Origin: Ancylostoma caninum
Lineage: Eukaryota; Nematoda; Chromadorea; Rhabditida; Ancylostomatidae
NCBI GenBank assembly: GCA_037903475.1
Contig: JBAJFG010000004.1
Coordinates: forward strand, 1,550,001-1,614,000
Length of the DNA: 64,000 nucleotides
Direction of reading: 5' to 3'
This document shows, one piece after another, positions 33,041-44,099 of this stretch. The translations under genes and the position numbers were made by a program. The number at the start of each line of letters is the position of its first letter. Position 1 is the first letter of the stretch. The notes under the pieces were generated by a model that was given only the letters and a program-made list of their open reading frames with translations, was not told the origin of the DNA and did not search any database.

Positions 33041-33349
33041 CACACGTGTGAAATGCTTAAAAATCAGCAAAAAAGCAAAACTAACCATTAGCTGAGCTCA
33101 AATACGAAATTCTCCTTATGAGTTGCGTATACTCTATGGGTCTGGCCGCTTCGCCAACGTCGGGCTTCGAGTCTTCTCGCCATCCTAGCCTTGCTTGCAA
33201 ATTCTTAATCCCGAACCTACATGTAAAGCTAATTTCTGATGCACTGATAATACCTACTCTTTTTGTCACATTTCTTACACACCTATGGACCCGTTATGAA
33301 CAGCCAACGGAGAGGAAGAAGAGATAGTCGACTGAGACACGAATGAGCG
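33041..33349. other. Spacer, weak tRNA-like trace
   Basis: GGGCTTCGAGTCTTCTC near 33160 faintly resembles a B box, but no tRNA fold can be built. Otherwise nothing seen. Confidence 0.25.
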
Positions 33350-33690
33350 CGTAGCATGATCCTACTCCATCGGCAGACATGCATCTTGGCGCTTATCCCA
33401 CAGGGGGATGTTGGGCCAGGGCAGACCCGATCCATCGGTGGGACTCCTATCCCGGCGCTTTCTCCACTAATCGGCCCCCAGTCTCCATCCATGGACTCGT
33501 ATCCTGGCGCTTTCTCCAGTATTGGGCCAGAGCAGACCCAATCCCCATCCGTGGACTCGTTCCCTGGCACTTCCCCGTTAGTGGGCCCCTGCAGATCCAA
33601 TCTCTATCGATGGACCCGTACCCTGCCATTTTCCCAGTGTTGGGCCACGGCGGACTCCTTCTCGATCAGTGGACACATATCTGATGTTTT
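33350..33690. repeat. Minisatellite related to the 49-bp family, locus 3
   Basis: About five units of 60-72 bp containing TGGACTCGTATCCTGGCGCT and TTTCTCCA-TATTGGGCC, related to the reverse complement of the units at 1 and 3843. Open frames through it are repeat artefacts. Confidence 0.8.
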
Positions 33691-35048
33691 TCTGGACTAC
33701 GGGGCCCCGGCTCATCTGTCCTTGGAAAGTTTGATCAACTGCACAAGTTGTACAACTGATTTTAGAGAATGTCGCAACAGCTTATTATGACGCGTTCTTC
33801 ATCCTGTGTATTTGATTGTATTTTTTAAAAACAGGCGGATCCTCAAGCTGCATAACCCCCAAGGGACCTCAAAGAGAGCTGTGCAAGGAGCATATCCCAA
33901 GCGAGGACACTGAGTGAATCCTTCGATACATCCCCCACGGTATGCGCACTTCTTTTCGAAGTGATTATCCTCCACTGTTCCAAAGTTGAGTGAAGTCAAG
34001 AACAAAGCTCTAGCAGAGGGGCGACTCTGCTCCGTACATTGCTGCTACGCATCGTCAAATCGTTGTAAACATTGTCTCGCCTGGAGGGCTCGAGACCGCT
34101 AGACGGTGGTCCCGCCCCGAAATCCCGAATGCACCCGACTTCCGCTACGTCTATGCAGCTATGACGAAACATCGGCCGAATGCCCCATCAGCTTCGCATC
34201 CTCGCGAGGCACAGTCTATAACTGAGTCTTACGGCGAGGGCATGCGATCACGTGTTAGCCCCCCTACGTCTGCGCTCTAGAAAATTTTGTTGCACTACCA
34301 TGATTTATATAAGAGTTGTGTGTTTGCAAATATCTCAGACAATCGTGGCGTCAAAAAGCAGAGAGAACCTTCATTGCCCCGCCTACTTTTTGGGTTGGGG
34401 GAGTGGATGATGGACGTGCTGCAGTCTGTCGGGATTTCCTAGAGGTGCTGCCGTTGAATTATTCCATGTTCGATTGAGGAAAATTCACCCTCCTGCACGT
34501 CAGCAGGATATGCTGAGGAAGGTTTTCGGCGCAGGTCTAAAGACTGGAGTTGGATTTGGGTGTGTGAAGTACTCAAAGCGCAAAGTGCTTGTTCTACCAT
34601 GAGCAGTATTTTTGTTACGAAACCAAGACGGTGTTAGTGCTTGGGCTGCCGCCGAGAATAGAACGTCGAACATCCAACGATGTTCGCTCAAATTACAGCA
34701 GATTTCGCTTAATTTTCGGGCGCAATTCGCATAATATCAAGCATATTTCGCTTATTTTCTGGAGATTTACGTATGTTTTTTTTTGGATGAAATGGTACAT
34801 ATTTTGGCAGAAATAAGCGAAGTCTGCTCGAAAGCAAACGTAATCTGCTCAAATTTTGTCATCTAAACAGGTGTGAAGAAGCGGCATCGCTTTCGGTTAT
34901 AGCCGCGGGAGAACGGGGGGAGGGGAACCTCTGCCGGGGCAGGTGGGGGGACGTTTGCGATATGTGGGGGGCAGGTGCCCCGCGATTTGGGGCCCACCCC
35001 CAAGTACAACGTAGTACAAAGGGGTGGACCCATTTCCACTTGCAGTCA
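33691..35048. other. Spacer, nothing recognised
   Basis: No domain, RNA or repeat end identified. GC content and texture vary sharply around 34.9 kb, where G-runs occur. Confidence 0.35.
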
Positions 35049-35146
35049 ACCCCCACGATTGCCCGAGTATATTCCGAATAGAAATCGCGGACAACCCCCA
35101 CGATTGCCTGGGTATATTCCGAATAGAAATCGCGGAATCCGATCAT
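35049..35146 (+). repeat. 49-bp tandem duplication
   Basis: Two nearly identical units starting CCCCCACGATTGCC and ending AATAGAAATCGCGGA. Confidence 0.9.
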
Positions 35147-35204
35147 AATCGGATTTTACATGCAGGTCCATCAGGAGCCGGCGGAGGTGATAGGCTACTC
35201 TTGA

Positions 35205-35790
35205 CCTGATCTTATCGATCATCTTATCGATTTTATCGATTTTCCACTATTTTTGTCAGAGGATCGGTGGGGACACGTCTTCTAGTGTTCTCTGAACACG
35301 AATATGACGAACAGTTCTATCGACATTATCGATTTATTGATTTTTTCGATTTTTCCTATTCTGCTCACGAGTAAGTGAGGACGTGCCCACTGGGGTTTCC
35401 GAATATAGTTCGAACACAATTACTACAACCGACTCGAATATCGTTATCGATTGATCGATTTTATCAATTTTTCAAAACTCTTGGTCAGGGATTGACGAGG
35501 ACATATCCACTGGGGTTTTCGAATATGCTGTACACGATTATGTCAACCGTTTTGAATGACGGTATCGATCTGTTGATTTTATCGACTTCCACAACTTTTA
35601 CTTAGGGATCGGTGAGGACGTCCCACCTTGGTTTTCGATTGCGCTGAACACAAATATGGCAACCAACTATGTATGCATGGGAACATCGAGTTAATGATTT
35701 TATCGAATTTTTGACTGTTTTCGCTATTGCTTAGGGAAGCGCATTTACTGCTGTTCGAATTGAAGCTGAATACAAATATGGCATGCATTT
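35205..35790 (+). repeat. About 125-bp degenerate tandem repeat, five units
   Basis: Each unit has a TATCGATTTTATCGATTTT-like block, then a GGGATCGGTGAGGAC-like block, GGTTTTCGAAT and a GCTGAACACAAATATG-like block. Single units occur inside R1 (about 26.8 and 42.6 kb) and near 53.93 and 56.33 kb, so this is a dispersed satellite-like family. Confidence 0.8.
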
Positions 35791-36011
35791 TCCATGAAGT
35801 TACCACCAAAATAACTTCAAAATTTCATTTTTGGCCAATAAGTCGGTTAAAACAGTGTCGTTTGGGTCCGTCAACATACTGATCACCAAAATGGCGAGCA
35901 TCGTTTATTAGCAGCAGCAAATTCTCCCATCAGTGTGAAATAGCCGTAGTAGTAAAACCGCCCGGGCGAAGCGGGGCATACCGTCTAGGCTGTATTTATT
36001 TATAAAAGTGA

Positions 36012-36012
<1 letters not shown>
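35791..36012. other. Spacer before TG microsatellite
   Basis: Nothing recognised except GGGCGAAGCGGGGCAT near 35965. Confidence 0.3.

Positions 36013-36101
<89 letters not shown>
36013..36101. repeat. (TG)n microsatellite
   Basis: About 44 uninterrupted TG dinucleotides. Confidence 0.98.
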
Positions 36102-36105
<4 letters not shown>

Positions 36106-37335
36106 TATAGAAATCGCGGAGGATGAACTGTATCCCTCATAGAAGGGAGATCCTTGAAGCATAGTCAACTTCACATAAGGAGGCATATCTCATTCTGAAC
36201 AGCCACAGACATCTAGTATCCTTCCCTCGTGTGTTCATTCAGTATCTCCATCGAAGTAAGCGTATGAAAGGAAACCAGCAGCTGTGAAAAACTTTCTACC
36301 AATATCTAGCAGGATATGTTTTTATTTAGCTCTGATACTTGAGTTGCTCGACGTTTCTGAGTGAAAGAATGAGTCAGTGGAACAGAGAAGTTTCGAATGA
36401 TGTGAGTACCGTGCTGATAATCTACCAATGGAACAAAGAAGTAGCCTTTGATAGGAGCTTTTGAACCTATTTTCGCATCCAGTAGTTCATCAGCCCTTCA
36501 GGATGCAGTGAAACCAGTATTGTTACAAGCGCATGATGCAGTGAAACCAGGAACCATATTGACTTTTACAAATGATGATTTAGGGTTTCACAACTAACAC
36601 GAGCATTAGAAAGAGTTGGCATAACTCACAGCGCAAAGGCATTTTAAACTTTGGAAAGTGCATCTGAGACGAGGCCGAAATATGTGTGATGTCTCGTCAG
36701 CAGAATTTTGAAGTGTTTTTCTCTTGTGATTTGGAAAGGGAATAATTCTATTGGTTGAGGGACGACCATGAGTGATTCCAAGGTAATGCAAGGCAAGAAA
36801 GTTGCTCAACGCAGCGGATTACTCTAAATACGGGGCAGAGATGTTGTTATGGATCGTGGGTTCATCTGGTTAAAAGTTTCTCTCAGTGAGGCCAGACCGC
36901 AGTTTACAACATGAGCAGTAGTCACATGTGAAACTGGCCACTGATACTGTCATTTGAGGTACGTGCTTTGACTTCACTTGACTATAATGGAGCCCTCGCA
37001 AGCAAGCTGAACCGATCCTTGCGCAAACAAGCTGAACCAATTTAAGAAAATATTTTCTTCTGGGAAGGAGAGCATGGAGAGTATTGATTGCTTTCTGAAC
37101 TGCGAGTATGCTTATATTAGCGTTTAGATTGATCAAACATTGTACTTGCGACGTGATGTGATAAATACTGTGCTCAGGCGAGAACAGGACCGTCAGGTCC
37201 ACTCATCAGAAGCAACAACTTTGTCAATCTGTGATTTCTATAACATCTATAAAGTACTCTGCATAATATTCGCGGATAGAAGGAAGAAGGCGCAGCTCTA
37301 GAGAAAGAACGCGAACTTATTTTTTCGCACCCAGC
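36102..37335 (-). other. Unrecognised minus-strand open frames inside the 33-37.4 kb inverted-end interval
   Basis: Three partly adjoining minus-strand frames (36606-36809, 36870-37202, 37174-37368) may derive from one broken coding region. Legible stretches include NANISILAVQKAINTLHALL and ATFLPCITLESL in different frames. I recognise no catalytic motif. They could be a transposase relic of the putative element bounded by 32975 and 37401, or chance. Confidence 0.25.
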
Positions 37336-37401
37336 GGTTTTGACATGTCTGACAAGTGGCTGCCACATCTACACTTTCTAGCGTCCCGAAGGGGCGCTAG
37401 T
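37336..37401 (-). repeat. Inverted repeat end (right) of a possible 4.4-kb element
   Basis: Reverse complement of the 32975 end: CTAGCGTCCCGAAGGGGCGC at 37379-37398, preceded by CAAGTGGCTGCC. About 55 of 65 positions match by eye. Confidence 0.65.
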
Positions 37402-38606
37402 GATTCAATCTACGTATACTATGCAGTCTTTTCTTTCCTTCGACCAAATTTGCTGTATGAAGCTGTTCGTCGCAGCGCGATGATCTCATGCTGCTGTGGC
37501 AACGAAGTAGGATTACTATGAGGTTCTTCAGTCGGATCCACTTGGTTTCATGCCAGTTCCTGTCAAAGTTCACAATTGCCTCGCACATTAAATGAGCCGG
37601 CTGTCAGGGTGAGAAATGTCACCCAGCCCGTTCTGGTCTGGGATTCATGAAACTGCCCGGAAACCCCACCCGCGGTGTGGGCTAGCCAAGCCGTGGGCTA
37701 GCGTGCGGGGTGATTCATGAACCAATTAGGCGTGCGGTTGACTAGCCTATGCTGTTCTGTTTGTGCTTAAGTACCAAACCCGTTAAAGTATCTCTAAAAG
37801 CTGCCACAGCTCATTTTTTTGGCCTCTAGGAGAGATAAAGAGTTCGAGAAAGCGATTGCGAGCGTGTCAGTGTTTGCGAACGCTCTACGCATACCAGCGA
37901 TGGAGGGGATCAATGCATTCGAATCAGGTAAGTTTTCGCGGTGTTTCTTATAGGTTTTCTTCACTTTTCTCACAAGAATTAATCATGGACTTTTGTATTC
38001 TTGTATTCTACTTTTCTGGTCTACGGTTGTTGTTTTTTTTTTGTCCCTCCATCTTAATTTTACTTTTTTTAGACGCGGGTCTTTAATGAATTGTGCTATT
38101 TTGTCTTTTGAACTTGTTTTTCTTTTGCTTGCCACTCGCTTCTGGGTGCACTTCGATTATCGTGTTGGACCCAGCGAACAGGCGGGTGGTTCTTTTCGTT
38201 GTTTTTTTTGTTCTCTTTTGTAGGTTTCGTGAAGCCTTCGTGTCATTTGTCGACAAAGGTGAATTCCAAATTGAATGACTAATAGTCGGAAACAATTTTT
38301 TTTCGATTTTATAATTTGTTCTAATTTATTCGGTCTCTACCCGACTACTATTCTCTCTCAAGACAGACGAGTAAAGACTTATTAAGTGAAACAAACAATG
38401 ACTTCAGAAAAATAAGTGTTTTCAACAAATATCCACTCAATTATGAACTCACCGCTGTCGACAATTGATGTGTGTACCCTTCGGAAACTGCCAAATAAAA
38501 AAAAACGAAGAGAACCACCAGCTTGTTTCTGAGTTCAGTAATGTACCCAGAAGCGAGTGATAACAAAAAGAACGTGTTCAAGAACAAAATTAAACCATGC
38601 TTTAAA
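37402..38606. other. Spacer with paired CTAGCC/ATTCATGAA motifs
   Basis: 37635-37720 has GGGATTCATGAAAC, two GTGGGCTAGC words and GTGATTCATGAACC. Similar words occur at 40250-40320 and, inverted, 41770-41800 (GTTTCATGAATCCCAGCCC). They may be termini of a nested element. A strong donor-like CAGGTAAGTTTT at 37926 follows a short open ATG frame but no gene could be built. Confidence 0.35.
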
Positions 38607-39018
38607 GCAGTGTGTCACCTCGTTTCGTGGCCTGAAAGTACAAACAGACTCTAGACCTCCTCGATACGCTAATTCCAAAGATGTACGTCAAAGCTCATGA
38701 AAATGCCGAAAACCGCGTTTTCGGAGGGTCCGGAAGTGCACTTCACGGACCACCTGGGCGGAGCGGTCCGTGAATGTGCTGGCTGCCCGCCACGTCTGCA
38801 GCGTTAGCCAAATGTCTAGATGTGTCCGATCGATGAGATCAATGGCTTCACGCATCCACTCGGTTTGACAAACTGTTACAAACCCCGTCCCGCAAAACGT
38901 TTAAAAATAAGGTTTAAAGACCCTTTTGTAATATTTTAGGTATACCGTTGGATTTAGCGTGTCGAGGAGATTCAGAATCTGGTAAAAGCTTAGACACGAA
39001 GACGAGGTGACACACTGC
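38607..39018. mobile_element. MITE with GCAGTGTGTCACCTCGTTT ends, copy 2
   Basis: 412 bp, inverted relative to the 8761-9156 copy: its left end equals that copy's right end over more than 100 bp. Termini are GCAGTGTGTCACCTCGTTT and its complement, with flanks TTTAAA and CTTCAA. Confidence 0.85.
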
Positions 39019-39156
39019 CTTCAAGCACCTGCATTGAAAAGAGTGAAATCACAATGGAATGATTAAAATTACAACCGTATGTTGCAGCAAATGGAGAATA
39101 CAAACGTTTACAATTAACTCACTCAAAACAGAGCCTGGAAGCCGAGACATTTGTAA

Positions 39157-39391
39157 CCTACAATCTCAAACACATCATCTTCCTACAGAAACTTAATTCA
39201 AAAAAGAAGTAGAGTCAGAAACAACAACCCCTAGCGGCAAGGTTTGCCATTAGGTGGTCCACTACTCTACCCACAGTCCGGTTATTGAGGTGAGCGCTAA
39301 CCTATCTGCATCTCTGGTGTTGTTTCTGACTCTACTTCTCTTTTAAATTAAGTTTCTGTAGGAAGATGAGGTGTTTGAGAGGGTAGATTAC
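39157..39391. repeat. Hairpin repeat with about 75-bp arms
   Basis: AATCTCAAACACATCATCTT ... AAGTAGAGTCAGAAACAACA faces its complement at 39312-39391 around a 90-bp spacer. It lies just 5' of a PLE-type 3' region (39400-39450) and may be part of it. Confidence 0.8.
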
Positions 39392-39408
39392 GAATGTCTC
39401 GACTTCCC

Positions 39409-39446
39409 AGGCTCTGACGAAGGCGAGAACGCCGAAAGGTTAGCCG
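39409..39446 (+). ncRNA. Hammerhead-like core, diverged PLE family
   Basis: AGGCT, CTGACGA, A, GGCG-AGAA-CGCC, GAAA, GGTT, AGCC. CUGANGA and GAAA are kept and stem II is a perfect 4-bp stem here. Stem I is AGGCT with AGCC (4 bp). The stem III/cleavage segment is GGTT instead of CGTC, which should weaken activity. It is followed by AATAAAG, as in the other PLE 3' regions. Confidence 0.5.
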
Positions 39447-39875
39447 TAATAAAGATCGGTACCAGTCTTGGCCTAAAGCTGAACGTAATGAACTCCAAAC
39501 AACTACCATCATGTCAAGATTTCAAGAAAGTCGAACTTGGACATCACTCAAAACAAGCGAAGAAAAACCGTCGGAAACGAGGCTGTTCGTTAGAAGAATT
39601 TCGGACTTCGTTAATCCATTAATTCGTTACGTTAGGCCAAAAATGGCCGCTACGAGTTAATGCGTTAATTCGTTACGCTAGTAACGCATAGCCCTAATTG
39701 GAAACGTCGCAAAAACTCATTTGATTCCCATTGAAAATGCCTAACCACGCCAATTTATTGAAAGAATATGATAAAATCCAGTTATTTGGACTGTATTGCA
39801 TTTGTTTCATGCTGTAGAGGAGTTTTTCTGCACTGACGCATCACGTTTATACGACGTCCGCAGCGCAAACCACGG
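39447..39875. other. Spacer, likely PLE 3' debris
   Basis: Continues the PLE-like 3' region for an unknown distance. Two CGTTACG-rich phrases with ATTAATTCGTTACG near 39620-39690 are the only repeats. Confidence 0.3.
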
Positions 39876-40250
39876 GTTTGGTTAGGATAGATTGCCCGCA
39901 GAGTTCCGCTTGAGCGCGTGTCGGCGCTTGAGGCAAGCTGATGGATATCGATCTTGGTTATCTACGATTGCCACGAGCGCGCTCGTAGCAAAATCGTCGG
40001 AGACCGCAGGGTCCAATCCAGCTTCCGCCGCCGGCTGCTGGCTGCCGAGCAGTGCTGGCCGACGCGCAACGTCCACGTTCTGTAGGTAGAAACGAGAACA
40101 ACTTCCCGGGAGATCAAAACGCGCGTGTTGCGAGTGTCCACGCGCAATCACGAAGCGGACGCTGCGCGCGACAGCCAGCAGCTACGTCGATGAGTGCCGA
40201 ACGCGCTCAAGCGAGTCTGAACACTGCGGGCAACCCAAGCCAAACCAAGA
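39876..40250. repeat. GC-rich foldback element
   Basis: Left GGGTTTGGTTAGG...TTGCCCGCAG...CGCTTGAGCGCG faces right CGCGCTCAAGCG...CTGCGGGCAACCC...CCAAACC. Arms are about 60 bp around a GC-rich core with CTGCTGGCTGCC and CAGCCAGCAG. No coding function inferred. Confidence 0.65.
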
Positions 40251-40589
40251 TTTGGGCTAGCTCGCATCATGAATAAAAAAAAACAACGCTAACCACTCTA
40301 GCTAGCCCATGGCTAGCATGGTCAGGGACAAGCACGACGATAGGAAAAACCGACCCCTAATACCACCCTTCACCCATTCCCTCGTCCAACCTTCACCTTT
40401 TCACGACACCCATGTTTTCTCTGCACACTGAGCAGTTTCAAGGAAGAAAACACAAAAGAAACATATTAAAAGCCCAAAATTTGAACCAAAACAACCTTGA
40501 AGTCTATATGCGTCCTTTCTCATCCAATTTTGACCAGACTGCCAACAGGAACGATCATCATTACGTGTCTAAGCAAGACTGGTTGACAG

Positions 40590-41670
40590 CGCATGCGAGG
40601 AATCGGTTTCAGCGTTGGCATTTGTGCGCCCACGGGTTCGTTTCCCGGTGCCTCTAAGAAATTTTTGCACACGTCGGAACAGTTTCAGAATTTAGTGTGG
40701 AGTAAAGAGGATGGAAAAATTTGGAAATGAAGTGAGGGAAGCGAAATCGATCGATTACACACGCGAGAATTCGCTTACAGGGGCCGCCAGTTTGTGGAAA
40801 ACTAGGGTGACTTAGACCTCTTACTGAACTCCTCTGACTCGAAATCAGCAGATGCTTCTTTATTTGCCCATTGATACAGCTTTATCTTTTGCCAGAGTTT
40901 CAATTTTCTCCATATCTCTTTGAGAACTAGATGGGAAATCGATGAGATATTTGGCGAATTTCCCATCTAAATTGCGGGGAAACGGGCGAACTTCGTGGAG
41001 CCAGATTCTGTACTCGGGAAATTTCCTAAGCTAAAACTCATACAGGAAAAGTTTTCATGATATCTGCAAAGTGCTTCTCAGTGATTTCCCAAACAGATGT
41101 ACTCCATTTTTATCATCTGTTCAAATTGCGAGGTTTTCGCTTCTTCAACTCCTATGAAGAGAGTTTGCCTTTTACCAAAATTTCACTACTTTCATGTAAT
41201 AGAGCTCCAAGCATGGATTCTTCATTTCCATTATCGCACCCCAAAGATAGCTCCTATTTGCGTGAGTTAGATGGGAAATTTCCCCTCGAAGACGCGAAAA
41301 GTTGAAAAATTTCCCATCGAGCTCCCAAAAACATATGAAGTTCTAGAAAATTGAAACTCTGATAAAAGATAGAGCTGATCGTCCTCTATGGCTATGTAGA
41401 AAAACATTTGCTCAGGTAAGAGAATTTTAGCACGAGGTCCAAGCCACTCTCTTTTCCACGTTCTGACGGGCCCTGCAGGCAAATACTCGTATGTGCAATC
41501 GATCGATCGCGCTATCCACACTTCATTTTTCAACATCTCCACCCTCTTTACTCCACACTTGATTGTGAAGTGATTCTGTCCCGTGCAAAAATCTACTGAG
41601 GACGCCGGGGATCGGAACTGTGGGTGCTCTGAAGCTTCAGCGCACCTACGGGGAATCGGCTTCAGCTCAC
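40590..41670 (+). mobile_element. Foldback element with tRNA-like end, copy A
   Basis: Self-complementary over nearly all of its 1.08 kb. Inverted arms of about 400 bp (40600-40990 and 41275-41660) include GGGTTCGTTTCCCGGTGCC (a B-box-like word), TTTTTGCAC, GTGTGGAGTAAAGAGG, ATCGATCGATT and CAGAGTTTCAATTTTCT. Between the arms is GCTTCTTCAACTCC...GGAGCTC. No protein is recognised. Copy B is inverted at 44100-45060. Confidence 0.75.
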
Positions 41671-42059
41671 CCCATCCCCACCTCTCCAATACGACCCCTC
41701 CCCTTCCCAGCCTCCTCCCATGCGACCCCGTCATGGGACATTCCCATCGGACGCTTGAAACTGAGCATGGTTAGCGTTTCATGAATCCCAGCCCTGAAGT
41801 GAACCCCGAAAACGCATTAGGCACATCAGCGCCCAAAACAATCCCTCTATGCAAAATTTGAGAGGATTCTATGAAATTTCGTATATATACCTACTGTAAC
41901 CCTGCAAAACGGTTATACGGTACAAAGTGGATAAGATATTCGTGTTCAGCACTTCAAATAACTCACCCAGGCGAAGTTTGGACGAAAATTTTTACTTCGA
42001 CATTTTGGGGCAATAAAACTATTTTTGCACCAACCTAACAAAATACTAAGACGGAGTAT
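41671..42059. other. Spacer with a repeat also seen in the DNAJC14 intron
   Basis: 41850-41990 (GAGAGGATTCTATGAAATTT, GATAAGATATTCGTGTTCAG) resembles 56540-56800. No gene. Confidence 0.5.
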
Positions 42060-43505
42060 CGCACGCATGCGTAGGACTACTGCAGGGCACCCGGAGGGCT
42101 TGGTCAGGAGACCCGGTCTGTTACAGACTGCAATTCCCGATTTAGTCCTCCACATGTCTGGAAATGGGGGTTTTTGAACAAAACTTTTCACCCCACTACC
42201 GCTCGAGGACTTCGAACTGACCCACCGATCATTTACCATTGCTCTTCGATTGCTTCACAGTCCGCTGCTTTACCTCTGCTCCTTCCGTGCCCACAGCCGA
42301 GCGACTACTCGAGGCATCCACTAATGTTTTTATCACAGTGCATTCCCAAGAGAACGGAACGTCACAGAGCCCTATCTGTACCAATCACGATCAAACGTTG
42401 AATACATATCTCCTGAGGGCTTGTGGAGATTTTAGCACCATTTCCGCCAAGAACTATGGACTGCTTTACCGTTCACACCAATTTCATTGATTTTTGCTCA
42501 ATTTTGTCCAGAAATCGCTGATGATATGTCTATTGGGTTGTTTGATAGGCTGTACACAAATATATATACGGTTTCGTATAAAATTATAGGTTAAACCATT
42601 GATTTCATCGAGTTCTACGTTTTTCATCGGGGGATATTGAGTATATGCCCACTGAGGTTTTCCAATGCGCTCAACACAAATATGACGAAAATTTTCGGCA
42701 AAATATCTGCCCATTGCCTGTTTATTAGTTTTTTTTAAAATTCAAACTAATTTTCAGCTCTCGTTCAGGAGTGAGTCAATGAGGAACTGTGTATTATGTG
42801 CATGAAACGTCCACCCACTTTCAAATAGCATGGTCCCATACAATGTAATGTCTCATGAAACTGCTGGTTCGTGGACTTAGCCACTTTTTGCCATGGTTCT
42901 GGTCTTGAAGACTAAACAACAGTCTCACTACGAGTATTGTCTCAGTGGTGCGTTCTTGCGGCAGGTTTCGACTTGTACGTTAATATAGAGAAAATCTTTG
43001 TGATTGCAAGAGTGCGCAATTTTCGACGTTATAGAAAAGTACTAGGAAGCTTCGGCTCTCGATTTCCTCGTGTGACACTCGTTTTCAGGCTACAGTTTAC
43101 ATCCGTACTCTGATCAGACGTAACCCGTGGTCTGGAAACAGCGAGGCTTGGAGTCCTTATAGGCAACATCTGAGGTTTGAGTCAGTTTTGGTGTTGACCT
43201 GTAATTTCTCCGAGCAACATAAGGAAGTGCTGATTCAGCCGTGGCCTCTTAAAAAGCAGTGAAGTCTGTCATGTATACCACTGTCCATGCCAGTTCACTC
43301 TGACTTTCTCACCATAAAAATCTCGCAGGCGATTTCTGAGGTAAGACTCTGTTGCTATTATGGCACACGCAGAGGTGAAAGCGCTATATTCTGTGTCGGG
43401 AACCAAAAAAGATGCAAAATAGATGCTTTTATGAGCAGGAAGTCCGCTCAAATTGTAGAAGAGACACTTCGGATACTTAAACGACGAATGCCGCCTTAAG
43501 AGTGA
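42060..43505 (+). repeat. Dispersed repeat family R1, copy B, interrupted
   Basis: Same order as copy A, but about 500 bp (42709-43208) lies between GACGAAAATTTTCGGC and CGAGCAACATAAGGAAGTGC, which are adjacent in copy A. Either an insertion here or a deletion in A. Confidence 0.8.
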
Positions 43506-43509
43506 ACCA

Positions 43510-43575
43510 GCCTGATCGTCCGGCTAATGCCGGATTCTCAGGCTTCTTTTGGGCTCGCTTCGCTCGCCTCGCATA
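43510..43575 (-). repeat. GCGAGCGAAGCGAGC hairpin motif, copy 3
   Basis: Reverse complement reads GCGAGGCGAGCGAAGCGAGC, then TCCGGCATTAGCCGGA, a stem with loop ATTA. It directly precedes the minisatellite at 43620. Confidence 0.55.
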
Positions 43576-43619
43576 CATGTGTGTTCCCCTCTACTGAGCG
43601 CTGGCATACTACTCTCGTA

Positions 43620-43900
43620 GGTCTGGACCCATGTGTGACATCTTCCACACTTTTGACGCTGGCGCACCCTTATCACATCGTTAGATCCGACTCCAGGCGT
43701 TTCCTCGCTTTTGGACGCCGGTACACCCTTATCACATCGTTGGACCCGACTCTAGGCGTTTCTCCACTTTTGGACGCCGGCGAACCCTTCACACACCGTT
43801 GGACCCGACTCCAGGCGTTTCCCTATTTTGTAAACGCCGTTGCGTCCTTATCACAGCGCTGGACCTGTTCCCCCCTTCCCCCTATGAGCGCCGGCGCATC
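43620..43900 (-). repeat. Minisatellite of the 49-bp family, locus 4 (inverted, 60-bp units)
   Basis: About five units with CTTATCACATCGTTGGACCC and TTTTGGACGCCGG, the reverse complement of the locus 1 unit with an extra AGGCGTTTC. Open frames here are repeat artefacts. Confidence 0.88.
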
Positions 43901-44099
43901 ACTCTCCCCTCAACGGCAACTCTTCCCCTACCGTGCGCCGACGCACCTCTGACATACCTACAGGCTGGTTTCATGTCACCTTCTCCACCATCTGTGCGGG
44001 CGCAACCCTCATCCATATCATCCCTCGTCCGCCCTGTTCCTCCTCTTCGTTATAAAACTGTCCTACCCCTCTCTTTCTTTTTATACGGTCATTTGTGGT

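Noticed and set aside
33356..33790. 144-codon proline/serine-rich open frame
   Set aside because: Runs through the minisatellite and is explained by the repeat unit.
36013..36101. CRISPR-like or coding repeat
   Set aside because: Pure TG microsatellite; Thr-His open frames across it are artefacts.
37899..38278. Small two-exon gene starting MEGINAFES with a strong GTAAGT donor
   Set aside because: Only about 28 residues could be assembled, with no family resemblance; the donor alone is insufficient.
41267..41734. 155-codon minus-strand open frame
   Set aside because: Lies on a foldback arm, and the inverted copy at 44.1-45.1 kb does not preserve the frame.
43527..43952. 141-codon plus-strand open frame
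   Set aside because: Explained by the 60-bp minisatellite units; no start context or splice support.
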